A stretch of DNA of 64,000 bases from Leptospira saintgironsiae (GTDB taxonomy: Bacteria > Spirochaetota > Leptospiria > Leptospirales > Leptospiraceae), in assembly GCF_002811765.1 (NCBI RefSeq), contig NZ_NPDR01000002.1, positions 248,001-312,000 on the forward strand, read 5' to 3'. Below the pieces are notes generated by a model that worked only from the letters and a program-made list of their open reading frames with translations, did no database searches and was not told the origin of the DNA. Positions 16,588-27,677 of the stretch are shown here, piece after piece; position 1 is the first letter of the stretch; each line of letters opens with the position of its first letter. Made by a program: the position numbers and the translations under genes.

Positions 16588-17910
16588 ATGCAATCCGACT
16601 CCTTGTTTGAATTGGAATCCGAGAAATCTTTTCTCGGATTTCTGCTTCTTAAAGGAGCGGATAATCTAATCGATATCCCCCTCGTTCCTGAGGACTTTTA
16701 CCAAGATACAAACAGAAGAATTTACAAGGCAATCCTGGACCTTGTGGACAAAAGGATCGCAGTAGATCCGGTCTCCGTCCTAAACTTCTTAAAAGAAAAC
16801 TCTCTACTCAAAGATCCAGAAAGAGAATACGAATATATTTATTCTCTCTATAAGGATTCTGTAGTTTCCCATCCACTGGGTTATTATGCGGAAAGGATCA
16901 AACGTCTTTCCGAAAGAAGAAAATATTCTAAATTATTAATGAACGCTCTGGAGCTGATCCAGAAAGAACCGGGCGAAAACGAATCAGTATTCAATCAGAT
17001 CGAACAAAGTCTTACAGATGTTTCTAGATCTGCAGATGTTAAAGGACTTCTTCCTGTTTCCGGGGATAAGGCGGCACTTTCCGAATATATCAAAGATATT
17101 ATGGAGAGTAGAGGCCAGATCAAAGGTCTTAGAACCAATTTTACTCAGTTCGATGAGATGACTTCTGGTCTAAAAGAATACGAGATGATGGTTCTGGCAG
17201 CAAGACCTGGTAACGGTAAGACCACCTTAGCTCTGAATATTGCATCCAATGTTGCACTAATCCATAATCGACCAGTGGTGATATTCTCCTTAGAGATGAG
17301 TAGAATGGAACTTCTGCTCAAACTTGTATGCTCTTATGCTCAGGTCGAATCCAACAAATTAAAACGTTCTGAAGTGACTAAGTCGGATGCCCCCAAGCTG
17401 ATCGATGCAATCATTAAGGTAACTTCTTCTCCTATTTATATTGATGACTCTGGCGCACTGAGTGTGGACGATTTTAAAGGAAGGGTTCGTAAACTTCTCA
17501 CAAACGAAACACTTGGACTCATCATCGTGGACTATCTCCAGCTCATGAATGATCCCAAAAACAGGGACGGGGGAAGACAACAAGAGGTTTCCTCGATTTC
17601 CAGGGCACTCAAACAGATGGCCAAGGAAGCAAGATGTCCAGTTATCGCACTTTCTCAGATGAACCGCTCCATTGAACAGAGATCTAAGGACCAGAGACCT
17701 CAACTTGCAGACTTAAGAGAATCGGGAGCAATCGAGCAGGACGCGGATATAGTTACATTCATTTACCGCGGAGAGAAAGGAAAGGACGAAGAGGAAGATC
17801 CTAGAATGAAGGGGATGGCGGAAATCATCATCGCCAAAAACAGGTCCGGACCAACCGGTTCTTTTCCACTTGCCTTCCGACCTGAACTTTCCAGATTTGA
17901 TAACGTGTAG
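16588..17910 (+). CDS. dnaB: Replicative DNA helicase
   Basis: A 440-aa hexameric helicase unwinding the lagging-strand template. The N-terminal helical domain (about 5-105: [15 protein letters not shown]) is followed by a linker and a RecA-like motor with Walker [10 protein letters not shown], Walker [11 protein letters not shown], and the [12 protein letters not shown] and [17 protein letters not shown] motifs. There is no intein. Linkage to rplI is common across bacteria. Confidence 0.96.
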   Translation: MQSDSLFELESEKSFLGFLLLKGADNLIDIPLVPEDFYQDTNRRIYKAILDLVDKRIAVDPVSVLNFLKENSLLKDPEREYEYIYSLYKDSVVSHPLGYYAERIKRLSERRKYSKLLMNALELIQKEPGENESVFNQIEQSLTDVSRSADVKGLLPVSGDKAALSEYIKDIMESRGQIKGLRTNFTQFDEMTSGLKEYEMMVLAARPGNGKTTLALNIASNVALIHNRPVVIFSLEMSRMELLLKLVCSYAQVESNKLKRSEVTKSDAPKLIDAIIKVTSSPIYIDDSGALSVDDFKGRVRKLLTNETLGLIIVDYLQLMNDPKNRDGGRQQEVSSISRALKQMAKEARCPVIALSQMNRSIEQRSKDQRPQLADLRESGAIEQDADIVTFIYRGEKGKDEEEDPRMKGMAEIIIAKNRSGPTGSFPLAFRPELSRFDNV

Positions 17911-17916
17911 TCCCGA

Positions 17917-17946
17917 TTGCGGGAATCTACGAGCCGTTTTTATAAT
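17917..17946 (+). promoter_or_regulatory. Candidate sigma70 promoter upstream of aspS
   Basis: TTGCGG, an 18-base spacer and a perfect TATAAT at 17941-17946, about 25 bases before the aspS TTG. A short TCCCG-ATTG-CGGGA hairpin (17911-17924) overlaps the -35 and may attenuate dnaB read-through. Confidence 0.45.
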
Positions 17947-17970
17947 ACAAAATAAGGAACTGGAATTTCT

Positions 17971-19776
17971 TTGGAAGATTGGATTTTAGAAGGTTATAAA
18001 TCAAGAGCCTGGGCAGGAGAAGTAACTGATGCCCAAGAAGGAAAAACTCTCACTCTATTCGGTTGGTCTTTTCGATTCCGCGACCAAGGCGGAGTTATTT
18101 TTGTGGATCTACGCGACAGAACAGGGATCCTGCAAGTAGTATTACGTAAAGAAATCTTGGGAGAAAACTTTGCTGCTGCGGAAAAGATCCGTTCTGAGTA
18201 TGTGATCGCAGTCCAAGGAAAACTCAAGAAAAGGGATGCAGAAAGTATCAACCCCAAGATGAAAACTGGGACAATTGAACTTGTCGTAGACCAACTCATC
18301 ATTCTTAACTCTGCAAAAACTCCTCCATTCTCCTTGGATGAGTTCGAGGAGATTTCTGAAGAGAACAGGCTTAAATACAGATACTTGGATTTCAGAAGAG
18401 ACGAACTTAAGAACAGAATGATCAAACGTCATGAGTTCGTATTCGCAATTCGTAATTATCTAAATTCTCGTAAGTTCGTAGAGATTGAAACTCCAATCCT
18501 GAATAAGTCCACTCCAGAGGGAGCACGTGACTTTTTGGTACCTTCTCGCCTTAACCCGAATTCATTTTATGCACTTCCTCAATCTCCTCAGATCTTCAAG
18601 CAGATCCTGATGGTAGGCGGAATGGAGAGATATTTCCAGATCGTAAAATGTTTCAGAGACGAGGACTTACGAGCGGACAGACAGCCTGAGTTCACTCAGT
18701 TGGATATGGAATTCTCCTTCGTATCACAAGAAGAAATTCTCTCAGAGATCGAAGGTTTATTCTCTAAAATCATGAAGGACGTGTTCAGTCTGGATTTCAA
18801 GGGTCCATTCTCTAGAATGCCTTATAAACAAGCGATGGAAGAATATGGTTCTGATAAACCTGACCTTCGTTTTGGAATGAAACTTGTAGATGTTTCCGAA
18901 ATCGTAAAAGATTCAGATTTCCAAGTATTTGCCGGTGCAGTTGCAAATGGTGGAGTTGTAAAGGCGGTCTGTGTTCCTGGCGGTTCTATAATTTCCAGAA
19001 AGGAAATCGAAGATCTGACTGCTTGGTTGAACAGAGATTATAAAGCAAAAGGCCTCGCATACATGAAACACGGGGCAGAAGGATTAGAATCTACTATTAC
19101 AAAACGATTCACTCCGGAAGCTCTTTCTAAAATTGCAAGCTTAGTCGGCTCAAAAGAAGGAGACATGGTCTTTTTCGGAGCGGATGAAAGAGAAATCGTA
19201 AATCATTCTCTGGGCGCATTGCGTCTGAAACTTTCGGAAAGATTTGACAAACCTGCAGAAGGAAGCTTTCATATTTCCTGGATCGTGGACTTTCCGATGT
19301 TCGAGTGGAACAAGGACAGCAAACGCTGGGATTCCTTACACCACCCGTTCACTTCTCCTGGAGATTCCAGTTTGGAAATTTTTTCTTCCGAGGAAAGACT
19401 CCAAAAAGAAGCGGGAAATGCTCTCGCAAAAGCCTATGATCTGGTGCTGAACGGTGTGGAGATCGGTGGAGGTTCCATTCGTATCCATTCCAAAGATGTG
19501 CAGACTCGAGTCTTCTCCACTTTAGGGATCGGACCAGAGGAAGCTAAAGAGAAATTCGGCTTCTTATTGGAGGCCTTGGAATATGGGGCACCTCCTCATG
19601 GAGGGATCGCATTTGGTATTGATAGGATCATGATGCTGTTGACTGGCGGAAAATCCATCAGAGATGTGATCGCATTCCCTAAAACACAGAAGGGTGTTTG
19701 TTTGATGAGTGAATGTCCGTCTGAAGTGGAAGAGAAACAGCTCCAAGAATTGAAGCTTAGGTTGATAAAGGTTTAA
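17971..19776 (+). CDS. aspS: Aspartyl-tRNA synthetase
   Basis: A 601-aa class II synthetase of the bacterial type. The N-terminal OB-fold anticodon domain (about 15-120) is followed by class II motif 1 ([23 protein letters not shown]), motif 2 ([22 protein letters not shown]) and motif 3 ([13 protein letters not shown]). The bacterial GAD insertion lies between (about 310-430: GDMVFFGAD). The start is TTG after AAGGAAC. Whether it also charges tRNA-Asn cannot be decided from this window. Confidence 0.96.
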   Translation: MEDWILEGYKSRAWAGEVTDAQEGKTLTLFGWSFRFRDQGGVIFVDLRDRTGILQVVLRKEILGENFAAAEKIRSEYVIAVQGKLKKRDAESINPKMKTGTIELVVDQLIILNSAKTPPFSLDEFEEISEENRLKYRYLDFRRDELKNRMIKRHEFVFAIRNYLNSRKFVEIETPILNKSTPEGARDFLVPSRLNPNSFYALPQSPQIFKQILMVGGMERYFQIVKCFRDEDLRADRQPEFTQLDMEFSFVSQEEILSEIEGLFSKIMKDVFSLDFKGPFSRMPYKQAMEEYGSDKPDLRFGMKLVDVSEIVKDSDFQVFAGAVANGGVVKAVCVPGGSIISRKEIEDLTAWLNRDYKAKGLAYMKHGAEGLESTITKRFTPEALSKIASLVGSKEGDMVFFGADEREIVNHSLGALRLKLSERFDKPAEGSFHISWIVDFPMFEWNKDSKRWDSLHHPFTSPGDSSLEIFSSEERLQKEAGNALAKAYDLVLNGVEIGGGSIRIHSKDVQTRVFSTLGIGPEEAKEKFGFLLEALEYGAPPHGGIAFGIDRIMMLLTGGKSIRDVIAFPKTQKGVCLMSECPSEVEEKQLQELKLRLIKV

Positions 19777-19780
19777 TCGT

Positions 19781-20749
19781 ATCAGGAAAGAACAATTTAC
19801 TTTCGAAAACCAGGACCTGTATCGTAAGATCTGTGGGATCAACGATACGGGTGTCAAAAATTTGGAAAAACAATTGGAGATCGATCTAATCCCTAGAGGG
19901 AACGGTTTCCAGGTGGAAGGAATTCCAACAAAGGTAGAATTTGCCTTAGATTTTTTCAGATTATTGGAAACCAATTACCGGGATAGACCGGATAGGGATT
20001 TTACTGATTCCTTTGATTTCGGTTATCTTCTTAAACAAGCCACTCGTGAAAAGAAGAAGGAAGAGCGTAAGTCGGATGACGAGCCCTTCAAACCTAACGA
20101 AAAAATTCTCACAACATACAAGGGAAAACATCTTTATTCCAGGACAAAAAACCAGGAAAAGTATATTCAATCTTTCTTAAATAATCTGATCACTTTCGGG
20201 ATTGGTCCCGCAGGAACAGGAAAAACATTCCTGTCTGTTGCAATGGCTTGTAGATTTTTGCAAAATGGGATCGTAGATAAGATCGTTTTAACAAGACCAG
20301 CAGTAGAAGCAGGGGAGAATCTTGGATTTTTACCCGGAGATCTGAACCAAAAGGTGGATCCATATCTTCGTCCAGTCTATGATGCCTTGAACGAATGTAT
20401 TGGTTTTGAAAAAACCCAAGAATATATTGCACTTACTAAAATTGAGATCGCACCAGTTGCATTTATGAGAGGAAGGACTCTTTCCAAAAGTTTTATCATT
20501 TTGGATGAGGCTCAAAACTGTACTCTTGCTCAGCTTAAAATGATTATGACCCGTTTGGGCCGTAATTCCAGGATGTGTATCTCTGGAGATGTGACCCAAA
20601 TTGACTTAGAACATGGTAGATCTGGTTTCGATCGTGTGGTAAACTTGTTCAGACAAACTGAAGGAATCGGCCAGGTGTTTTTCGGAAAAGAAGATATCAC
20701 AAGACACCCACTGGTAGAAACCATCGTGAGGAAGTTCGAGGAATTGTAA
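19781..20749 (+). CDS. phoH: PhoH-family ATPase (YbeZ-like), probable ATC start
   Basis: PhoH/YbeZ ATPases act with YbeY in rRNA processing. Walker A is GPAGTGKT and Walker B is [10 protein letters not shown]. The family's conserved N-terminal block ([17 protein letters not shown]... then [13 protein letters not shown]) begins upstream of the first standard start, TTG at 19862. No ATG, GTG or TTG exists in frame between the stop at 19766 and that TTG. ATC at 19781 has AAAGGT nine bases upstream and gives 322 aa. If only the TTG is used, the protein is 295 aa and loses conserved sequence. pgpH and ybeY follow directly. Confidence 0.88.
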   Translation: MRKEQFTFENQDLYRKICGINDTGVKNLEKQLEIDLIPRGNGFQVEGIPTKVEFALDFFRLLETNYRDRPDRDFTDSFDFGYLLKQATREKKKEERKSDDEPFKPNEKILTTYKGKHLYSRTKNQEKYIQSFLNNLITFGIGPAGTGKTFLSVAMACRFLQNGIVDKIVLTRPAVEAGENLGFLPGDLNQKVDPYLRPVYDALNECIGFEKTQEYIALTKIEIAPVAFMRGRTLSKSFIILDEAQNCTLAQLKMIMTRLGRNSRMCISGDVTQIDLEHGRSGFDRVVNLFRQTEGIGQVFFGKEDITRHPLVETIVRKFEEL

Positions 20750-23157
20750 TGTTTCCTTTGGGATCACTATTAGAAAGAGGGATGGCTTGGATCACGGATA
20801 CTCTGACCAAGATCCGTCCGATTTCTTTCGTGAGAAAATTCCAAGTGATTCTCACTGCGATCACGTTGATCATCGTGACTTGGATGCTTGCCATCCCATT
20901 TTTTGGTCAGGATAAAATTAATCTTTCTCAAGACGGTCCTTATTCAGAAGGCAAGAATGCTTTAGAAAAAGTTGTCTCCACCAAAGATATAGTTTACGAA
21001 GACGAAGAAAAAACAAAAGCCAAAAGACTAAAGGCATTTCAATCTGCTCCGAATTTTTTCGACAGAGATTATAGAGTTCTAATAGATATAATTCGTCCTG
21101 CTATCCTAGAAGATATGGAGAAATATAGGGAGCCTAAGCCTACTGGAGAAGTAAAAACTTCCGCAGAATTGCTGGCTGCAGTTCCGAGATGGAAGAATAG
21201 ATCCAAAGAAGAGTTAGAACTTTTACTTAAAACTCCTGGAAAATCCAGAGTTCGCGATCTTGTCCAACAATATAGTAATTTGGTTTTTTCTAATTTTTGC
21301 ATCTTGAGAGATCAACCTGCAGATTATACTGCGATCCGTTCTGCAGAAGCAAGAATTCGTAACTCTGGTGCGAGCGGAAACAAAGAACAGATCTCTTCTG
21401 TTGAGGGTACACTTGTGATCCCTCGTATGTATTTGTATAGAGATAGTGCTACTATCGATACTTTGAACCGTTTGGCTGCGGAGAAATTACAGGCCACGGA
21501 TCCTCAGCTTCTTTCTGTGATCCAAAAACTTGCACTCACTTACGTGTATTCTAATCCGGCCTGTACTTATAATGCAGAAGAAACCAAAAATCAAAAACAA
21601 TCTGTTATGGATAGGACGGAACCTGTTAGTAGCAGGATCAATGCAGGAGAGACTATAGTAAAAGCGGGCGAGACAATTACTCCTGATATCTATCAGAAAT
21701 TACTGATAGTAAATAGATACGCGACTCGTGCGAATATTGCCTCCATCACATCTATTCTTCTTATCCAATCTATTTTTGTAATTATAGTTTATGCGTTTTT
21801 AAAGAAGTATAATCCAAAACGTTTGAATGACGTGTCCAGTAACGTGATCGTATTCACTTTGATCTGGTCCTTGGTATTATGGGCTTATCTTGCATCTAAA
21901 GCATTCTTTAGTTTTGAGAATAGTTACGATTCTGTCTTTTACTTTGCACTTGTGATCCCGACCGGAATGGTTTGTTTGATCTTGTCTATGATCTATGATG
22001 AACAATTATCGATTGCGATTGGATTTTTTCTTTCCTTCTTTGTGTTCGCGGCTTCGAGATATAATCCAACTTCTTTCATTTTAGCTTTTGTGATGACTGT
22101 GGTCGCGGCTACATATGGAAGAAAGATGAGGAAGAGGATCGATTTTATCAAGGCCGGTTTCTATATGGCCCTGGTCCAGATATTGATCTCTTCTTCCGGG
22201 TATTTGTTTGATTCCAGGAATTATTGGGTGGCAGTTCCGTCTGGTTCTTATTTGAGGGACCTTTGGGAATCGAATATATTCAGATTATATTTATTATGTT
22301 TAGTGAATGGATTTGTCTGTTCCACTTTGACTCAGCTACTTCTTCCAATTTATGAGTATGTGTTTAATATACCTACCAGATTTAAGTTGATGGAACTTGC
22401 AGATACTGGCCACCCGTTGCTGCAGGATCTGCTAACCAAGGCACCTTCTACTTATACTCATACCTTTCTAGTTGCCGCTATGTCTGAAAGAGCCGCTCAA
22501 AATTTGGAGCTGGATTGGCTTTTGACAAGAGTGGGTGTATATTTCCATGATATTGGTAAAATCCCGAATGCTGGTTTCTTTGTAGAGAATCAACACTTGA
22601 TCCCTAAAAAGGAAAATATCGATAAGAATAACCCAGCTAAAGCCGCTAAGATCGTAATCGATCACGTTTTAGACGGAATTGAAATGGCTAAGAAGGCTAG
22701 GCTTCCAAGAGAAGTAATCGATTTTATTCCGGAACATCATGGGACTTCTACCATGGCGTTCTTCTATCATAAGGCGCTTGCAGAACTTTCTCCTTCTCAA
22801 AAGAAAAAACTCAAAAAAGCAGACTTTCAATATCCAGGTCCTAAACCTCAAAGAAAAGAAACTGCAATCGTCATGATTGCGGATAGTTTGGAAGCTGCAA
22901 GTAGGTCCTTGGAAGAAGTAACTCCCGAATCTTTGGATGCTCTTATCACTAAAATTGTGAACGGAAAATTGGCGGAAAACCAATTGGACGAATGTGGACT
23001 CACATTAGGAGATCTTGAAGTTGTAAAATTCTCCTTTAAAGAAGTTCTTCTCTCTAGTCTTCACTCTAGACCTAAATATCCTAAACCTGAGGATACAAAA
23101 GCTTTAGAAGAGAAGAACAAAAATATTTTGGGGAAACACGCCCCTAAGAGTCACTGA
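20749..23157 (+). CDS. pgpH: 7TM-HD phosphodiesterase (PgpH-like)
   Basis: An 802-aa membrane protein. There is a TM helix near residues 30-52, a large extracytoplasmic 7TMR-HDED-type domain (about 55-330), seven TM helices (about 335-540) and a cytoplasmic HD domain. The HD motif [11 protein letters not shown] is near residue 600 and PEHHGTS follows near 663. Relatives hydrolyse cyclic di-AMP. The ATG overlaps the phoH stop (TAATG), giving the common phoH-pgpH-ybeY arrangement. Confidence 0.92.
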   Translation: MFPLGSLLERGMAWITDTLTKIRPISFVRKFQVILTAITLIIVTWMLAIPFFGQDKINLSQDGPYSEGKNALEKVVSTKDIVYEDEEKTKAKRLKAFQSAPNFFDRDYRVLIDIIRPAILEDMEKYREPKPTGEVKTSAELLAAVPRWKNRSKEELELLLKTPGKSRVRDLVQQYSNLVFSNFCILRDQPADYTAIRSAEARIRNSGASGNKEQISSVEGTLVIPRMYLYRDSATIDTLNRLAAEKLQATDPQLLSVIQKLALTYVYSNPACTYNAEETKNQKQSVMDRTEPVSSRINAGETIVKAGETITPDIYQKLLIVNRYATRANIASITSILLIQSIFVIIVYAFLKKYNPKRLNDVSSNVIVFTLIWSLVLWAYLASKAFFSFENSYDSVFYFALVIPTGMVCLILSMIYDEQLSIAIGFFLSFFVFAASRYNPTSFILAFVMTVVAATYGRKMRKRIDFIKAGFYMALVQILISSSGYLFDSRNYWVAVPSGSYLRDLWESNIFRLYLLCLVNGFVCSTLTQLLLPIYEYVFNIPTRFKLMELADTGHPLLQDLLTKAPSTYTHTFLVAAMSERAAQNLELDWLLTRVGVYFHDIGKIPNAGFFVENQHLIPKKENIDKNNPAKAAKIVIDHVLDGIEMAKKARLPREVIDFIPEHHGTSTMAFFYHKALAELSPSQKKKLKKADFQYPGPKPQRKETAIVMIADSLEAASRSLEEVTPESLDALITKIVNGKLAENQLDECGLTLGDLEVVKFSFKEVLLSSLHSRPKYPKPEDTKALEEKNKNILGKHAPKSH

Positions 23158-23158
23158 C

Positions 23159-23641
23159 TTGTTCGAGTTCTCTTCGGATTTCGATCCGAATTCTCTTCCT
23201 AATTGGTTATCCGAATCTTCTCTGGAATCTCGTTGGAAAATTTTAAGTACATTCTCTTTTCCTAATATAAATACTCATATTTCTTTGGTTCTAACTGACG
23301 ATGAATCGATCCAAGAATTGAATCGTGTGCGAAGAGGGAAAGATTATCCAACTGACGTGCTTTCCTTTCCTTTAAGTTTTGATCTGACTCCTTGGGAACT
23401 TCCCCCCAACAAAAAAGAAAATTTCGGACCTATCCTGAGTTTAGGAGAGATTGTGATCTCCTGGGATACATGCAAAGCTCAGGCAAAAAGTATAGGTCAT
23501 AGTGAAGAAGATGAATTTTTCAGATTATTCGTGCATGGTTTTTTACATTTAATCGGTTATGATCATGAACGTGGAGAAGAAGACGAGGCTCTAATGAAGG
23601 AGAAGGAGGATCTATGTCTGGATCTAGTCCTGGGGCCTTAA
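23159..23641 (+). CDS. ybeY: Endoribonuclease / rRNA maturation factor YbeY
   Basis: A 160-aa metalloprotein needed for 16S rRNA 3' maturation and ribosome quality control. The zinc motif HGFLHLIGYDH carries H126, H130 and H136, and the conserved YPTDVLSFPL segment lies at residues 63-72. The start is TTG, one base after the pgpH stop. The 3' end overlaps recO by 28 bases. Confidence 0.94.
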   Translation: MFEFSSDFDPNSLPNWLSESSLESRWKILSTFSFPNINTHISLVLTDDESIQELNRVRRGKDYPTDVLSFPLSFDLTPWELPPNKKENFGPILSLGEIVISWDTCKAQAKSIGHSEEDEFFRLFVHGFLHLIGYDHERGEEDEALMKEKEDLCLDLVLGP

Positions 23642-24387
23642 AGAAAACCACCGGAATTGTAATGGAAAGCCGCATCCTTCCGGAAGGAGATGCATTCTTG
23701 CGACTTCTACCAGAAGAAGGAGAAGTAGGAAGTTTCCGAGTAAAAGGGATCAAAAAAAGTAAAACAAGACCTATTGCAGCAGTCGAGCCGGGATCTCTTA
23801 CCGTATTGGATTATTATTTCACCCAAGGAAGAGAAACGTTTAACGTAAAAGAAATTGGATTAATCAGAAGATTCGATAAGGCAAAGACAGGATATTCGGG
23901 AACCGTTTTGGTTTCTTATCTAGTCGAACTTGTTTCCTCTTTTTTAACAGAAGGAGGCTCCCATCCAATGGAGTATAAACTTCTTCTCGGCGCCTTAAAA
24001 GAATTGGATGAAGACGGATACAAACCTGTATTCTTGCCCTTTTTCAAACTGAAGTTATTATATGTGGGCGGCTTTTTATCCAAGGAAATAGAATGTGCAA
24101 GCTGTGGAAAAAATCTCTCGGAGATCGAGGCCTGCAGTTTGGACGAAACCCATTTCGAAATAGTCTGCGGAGATTGTGGAAATCCTAAACCGGACAAGTA
24201 TGGACTTGTATTATTCGTCCAAGATTGTTTGGCATTGAGATACAGGGACCTAAAGGACAAAAAGATTTCCCTTGAACTCCTGAAGGAGGCGGATAGCTTA
24301 AGCAACCGGGCCTTAAAACCTCTTCTTGGAAAAAGACTTAAATCGGAACCTATGCTCTACGAATCCTTAGGGGAAAATCTTGGATAA
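23614..24387 (+). CDS. recO: DNA repair protein RecO
   Basis: A 257-aa recombination mediator that helps load RecA with RecF and RecR. An N-terminal OB fold (GIVMESRILPEGDAFLRLLPEEG) is followed by a helical region and a four-cysteine zinc site made of CASCG and CGDCG. Its ATG lies inside ybeY and has a strong AAGGAGG. It overlaps the small membrane gene by eight bases. Confidence 0.9.
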   Translation: MSGSSPGALKKTTGIVMESRILPEGDAFLRLLPEEGEVGSFRVKGIKKSKTRPIAAVEPGSLTVLDYYFTQGRETFNVKEIGLIRRFDKAKTGYSGTVLVSYLVELVSSFLTEGGSHPMEYKLLLGALKELDEDGYKPVFLPFFKLKLLYVGGFLSKEIECASCGKNLSEIEACSLDETHFEIVCGDCGNPKPDKYGLVLFVQDCLALRYRDLKDKKISLELLKEADSLSNRALKPLLGKRLKSEPMLYESLGENLG

Positions 24388-24637
24388 ACTTTTTAAAACT
24401 GCATTTTTACTTATCTATACTATAGGTCTGATTTTTCTGATCATTCTTCAGGAAAGATGGGGGAAGAAGGATATCCCACCTCGTCCCGTTATCTCTGAGG
24501 CTTCCAGGAATTGCCAATATCTTGAATGTATCCTCAGGGAGAAAAATCTGGTCCTTGGGGCCCTGGATAAAAGTTGGAAACTGATCGGAAACAAAAGGCT
24601 GTTTCCTGACTGGGATGATAACTCCCTTAAAAAATAG
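24380..24637 (+). CDS. Small single-pass membrane protein of unknown function
   Basis: An 85-aa product starting with TTG in the end of recO. One N-terminal TM helix (about residues 5-23, [19 protein letters not shown]) is followed by a short basic and polar tail with two cysteines (NCQYLECIL). I recognise no family. Tight placement between recO and argS supports it being real. Confidence 0.55.
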   Translation: MDKLFKTAFLLIYTIGLIFLIILQERWGKKDIPPRPVISEASRNCQYLECILREKNLVLGALDKSWKLIGNKRLFPDWDDNSLKK

Positions 24638-24657
24638 GAATTACTACAAAAGACAGA

Positions 24658-26424
24658 ATGAAAGAAACGGAAACTCTTAAACAACTCGTTTTGGAAGCTT
24701 TAAAGGAAGGAGTAAAACTCTATTGCGAAAAAGAAGCGCCTAACGTTTCTTTTGCTGATCTCAGGATCCGAATAGAATATTCCAGAGAGGAATCCTTCGG
24801 AGATTATTCGACTTCTTTTGCTTTAGAAAATTCTAAACTTCTGGGCAAAAAACCCTTGGATTCGGCTGCACTTCTTGTGAGCTATCTTCAGACTAAAATC
24901 GATTTATTCGAGAAGGTAGATTTTACTCCTCCAGGTTTTGTGAATTTTAGGATCTCTCCTTCTTTTTTGATCCGGTTCTTAGAAAACACAGTTCAGAAAA
25001 AAGATATTTTTCCTAAATTAGAAAATCCTAAAAAAATAAATTTGGAATTCGTAAGTGCGAATCCAACTGGACCTTTGAATATTGTGTCTGCAAGAGCCGC
25101 AGCTACTGGAGAAGCATTTGCAAACTTACTCAAAGCAGTAGGCCATTCAGTAGATAAGGAATTTTATGTAAACGATTACGGAAATCAGGTATTTTTACTT
25201 GGTGTTTCCACAATGGTAAGGATCAGAGAGGCTCTGGGCGAATCCTACTCTATCCAAGAGAATGCAGAAGACGGAAGATCCATCGAAGATCTACTTTCCG
25301 GGAATGTAATCCCAGCAGAAGGATATAGAGGAGATTACCTAAATATCATTGCTAAACAATTATTAGAAAATCCGAATACTGAAAAAGAGATCAAATCCCA
25401 TTTGGAGAAAAAGGAATATTCTGCACTCGCTGAAAAATGTTCCCGTTGGACTGTAGAATCCAACTTGATCTGGCAAAAAAAGGATTTAGATCTATTCGGG
25501 GTAGGTTTTGATAGATTCTTTTCTGAAACTACACTTCATGAATCCGGAAAAGTTTTGGGAGTACTCGAAAATCTAAAAAAATCAGGAAAGGTTTTTGAAG
25601 AAGAAGGTAAACAGATCTTTAAATCCGAAGATTACGGAGACGATAAAAATCGTGTAGTAGTTCGGGATGATGGACGTCCTACATACCTTCTCGCAGATAT
25701 AGCTTATCATAATGATAAAATTTCCAGAGGTTATGAGAAGATCATAGATATCTGGGGCCCAGACCATCATGGGTATATAGCAAGACTCGCTGGTGCAGTC
25801 CAGGCATTAGGTTATCCTAAAGAAAATTTCCAAGTGATTATCGCTCAACAGGTGAATCTTCTTATGGCCGGCCAGAAGATGAAGATGAGTAAACGTGCTG
25901 GAGAATTCCAAACCATGGAAGATCTTCTGGGCTATTTGGGAAAACATGCTAAGGATGTTGCTCGTTATTTTTTCACAATGAGGTCTTTGGATTCTCCTCT
26001 GGATTTTGATCTGGATCTTGCAAAGGATGAATCCGATAAAAACCCTGTATTCTATCTACAATATGCTCATGCGAGAGTTTGTTCCATATTCAGAGAAGTA
26101 GGAACTAACTCCGATGCAAAGGCATTAGAGAATCTTGAAATGACTGAGGAAAGGAAAAGACTCCTTTTCTGGATCTCTCGTTTTCCGGAAGAAGTTTTGG
26201 ATGCTGCGGCAACTTTAGAACCTCATAGAATTGCGAACTATCTTCAAAATCTTGCAAGAGCGTTTACTCAGTTTTATATAGCTAAGAATAATCGACTAAA
26301 AGATTCAGATGAGTCTACAAGACTGGGGCTTGCAAGAATTTGCCAAGCAACGCGTGTTGTGCTCGCAGAAGGTCTGGCATTGCTTGGAGTTTCTGCTCCA
26401 GAAAGATTGGAGAAAGAAGATTGA
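24658..26424 (+). CDS. argS: Arginyl-tRNA synthetase, HIGH-less variant
   Basis: A 588-aa class I synthetase. It has an N-terminal Add-1 domain (about 1-115), a Rossmann catalytic core, KMSKR loop ([13 protein letters not shown]) and a DALR anticodon-binding C-terminus. The usual S-x-NPTGPLHVGHAR signature reads [14 protein letters not shown] here, so the HIGH motif is NIVS (141-144). The rest of the core is intact and this is the expected housekeeping copy. Its end overlaps cinA (TTGA arrangement). Confidence 0.93.
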   Translation: MKETETLKQLVLEALKEGVKLYCEKEAPNVSFADLRIRIEYSREESFGDYSTSFALENSKLLGKKPLDSAALLVSYLQTKIDLFEKVDFTPPGFVNFRISPSFLIRFLENTVQKKDIFPKLENPKKINLEFVSANPTGPLNIVSARAAATGEAFANLLKAVGHSVDKEFYVNDYGNQVFLLGVSTMVRIREALGESYSIQENAEDGRSIEDLLSGNVIPAEGYRGDYLNIIAKQLLENPNTEKEIKSHLEKKEYSALAEKCSRWTVESNLIWQKKDLDLFGVGFDRFFSETTLHESGKVLGVLENLKKSGKVFEEEGKQIFKSEDYGDDKNRVVVRDDGRPTYLLADIAYHNDKISRGYEKIIDIWGPDHHGYIARLAGAVQALGYPKENFQVIIAQQVNLLMAGQKMKMSKRAGEFQTMEDLLGYLGKHAKDVARYFFTMRSLDSPLDFDLDLAKDESDKNPVFYLQYAHARVCSIFREVGTNSDAKALENLEMTEERKRLLFWISRFPEEVLDAAATLEPHRIANYLQNLARAFTQFYIAKNNRLKDSDESTRLGLARICQATRVVLAEGLALLGVSAPERLEKED

Positions 26425-27677
26425 ATTCGCCTAGGGTCACAGTCATTTCCACAGGTTCAGAACTGACTGCAGGAAGAAGCCAAGACACAAATTCTTCCTG
26501 GATAGCAAATGAACTTTTTGGATTAGGCTATTCTACTCAAAAGTTCCTGGTATTACCTGATGATCCTAAGTTAATAAGAGACGAACTAAAAAAATTAGCA
26601 GCCGTAGCTAGTAAAGAAAATCCAGTCCTTCTTGTGATGACTGGTGGTCTTGGACCAACCGAAGACGATTATACTCTAGAAGTTGTGTGCGAACTTACTT
26701 CTTCGAAAGCAGTTCTGAATGAAAAAGCTCATGATAGGCTCCAAGCGTTATATCGTCTTCGTGGAAAAGGTTTCCAAGAAGCATTGACCACGGCATTGAG
26801 ACAAGTTTCTATTCCATCTAATTCTACTGCTTTGAATAACTCGGTAGGAATAGCTCCTGGGTTCTGGTCGGAACTCCAACCTGGTGCGTACTTAGCATGT
26901 ATGCCTGGTGTTCCTTCTGAAATGGTGACTATGTTCAAAGAGGAATTAGTCCCTCTTATCCAGAAACAATTTCATTCTGGAGAACTACACTCAGATTTTA
27001 TATTTATATGGGGAATGAGTGAGTCTCTATTCCAACAGGAATTTATAGAAGGGATCGAACCATTAAAGAATGGCAAAGCAGTTTGGGGAGTGGCTGCTAA
27101 AAAAGGATTTATCCGAGTCACTTATCAATCTGAGGACAAAAACTTAGTCGAAGAACTTATCCAAAAGACAAAAGAGAAATACCGCGGACTTTGCACCGGA
27201 GATTTATTCGAAGAATTTCCAAAACTTCTCGCAGAAAGAAAACTCACAATAGGAACGATTGAAAGTTGTACAGGGGGGCTGGCTGCTAAGATACTTACTG
27301 ACCGCGCAGGTTCTTCTGATTATTTTTTAGGATCCGTGGTTAGTTATTCTAATCTTATTAAAGAAAATGTAGTAGGGGTTAAAATAGAAACCCTGGAAGC
27401 TCACGGTGCAGTGAGTGAAGAAACCGCAATAGAGATGGCAGATAACGGTGCCAAGCTACTCGGAACAGATTTGGCGATCAGTATTACTGGTATCGCAGGC
27501 CCCGGTGGTGGAACTCCCACAAAAAAAGTAGGAACCGTATTTATAGGAACCCATATCAAGGGTGAAAAAACAGAAGTGAAAGAACTCTTTCTTCCATTCA
27601 AGAGAGAGCTTTTTCGAGAAGTGGTGGCAGCTACTTCTCTTTATCTAATGTACAATCGATTGAGGAAACTCGTATGA
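26421..27677 (+). CDS. cinA: CinA family protein (MoCF-like domain plus NMN deamidase domain)
   Basis: The TTG at 26421 is preferred over an ATG 81 bases upstream because the conserved start [16 protein letters not shown] follows directly and GGAGAAAG precedes it. The 418-aa protein has an N-terminal molybdopterin-binding-like domain (about 1-170, [12 protein letters not shown]) and a C-terminal CinA domain (about 255-415, [19 protein letters not shown] and [10 protein letters not shown]). It hydrolyses NMN and, in some bacteria, ADP-ribose, for pyridine nucleotide salvage. It is translationally coupled to argS. Confidence 0.92.
   Translation: MNSPRVTVISTGSELTAGRSQDTNSSWIANELFGLGYSTQKFLVLPDDPKLIRDELKKLAAVASKENPVLLVMTGGLGPTEDDYTLEVVCELTSSKAVLNEKAHDRLQALYRLRGKGFQEALTTALRQVSIPSNSTALNNSVGIAPGFWSELQPGAYLACMPGVPSEMVTMFKEELVPLIQKQFHSGELHSDFIFIWGMSESLFQQEFIEGIEPLKNGKAVWGVAAKKGFIRVTYQSEDKNLVEELIQKTKEKYRGLCTGDLFEEFPKLLAERKLTIGTIESCTGGLAAKILTDRAGSSDYFLGSVVSYSNLIKENVVGVKIETLEAHGAVSEETAIEMADNGAKLLGTDLAISITGIAGPGGGTPTKKVGTVFIGTHIKGEKTEVKELFLPFKRELFREVVAATSLYLMYNRLRKLV

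Noticed and set aside
18142..18432. Antisense frames within aspS
   Set aside because: Shadow translations without motifs; aspS is unambiguous.
26340..26420. N-terminal extension of CinA
   Set aside because: Arg/Cys-rich translation inside argS with no CinA similarity; TTG at 26421 fits the family start.
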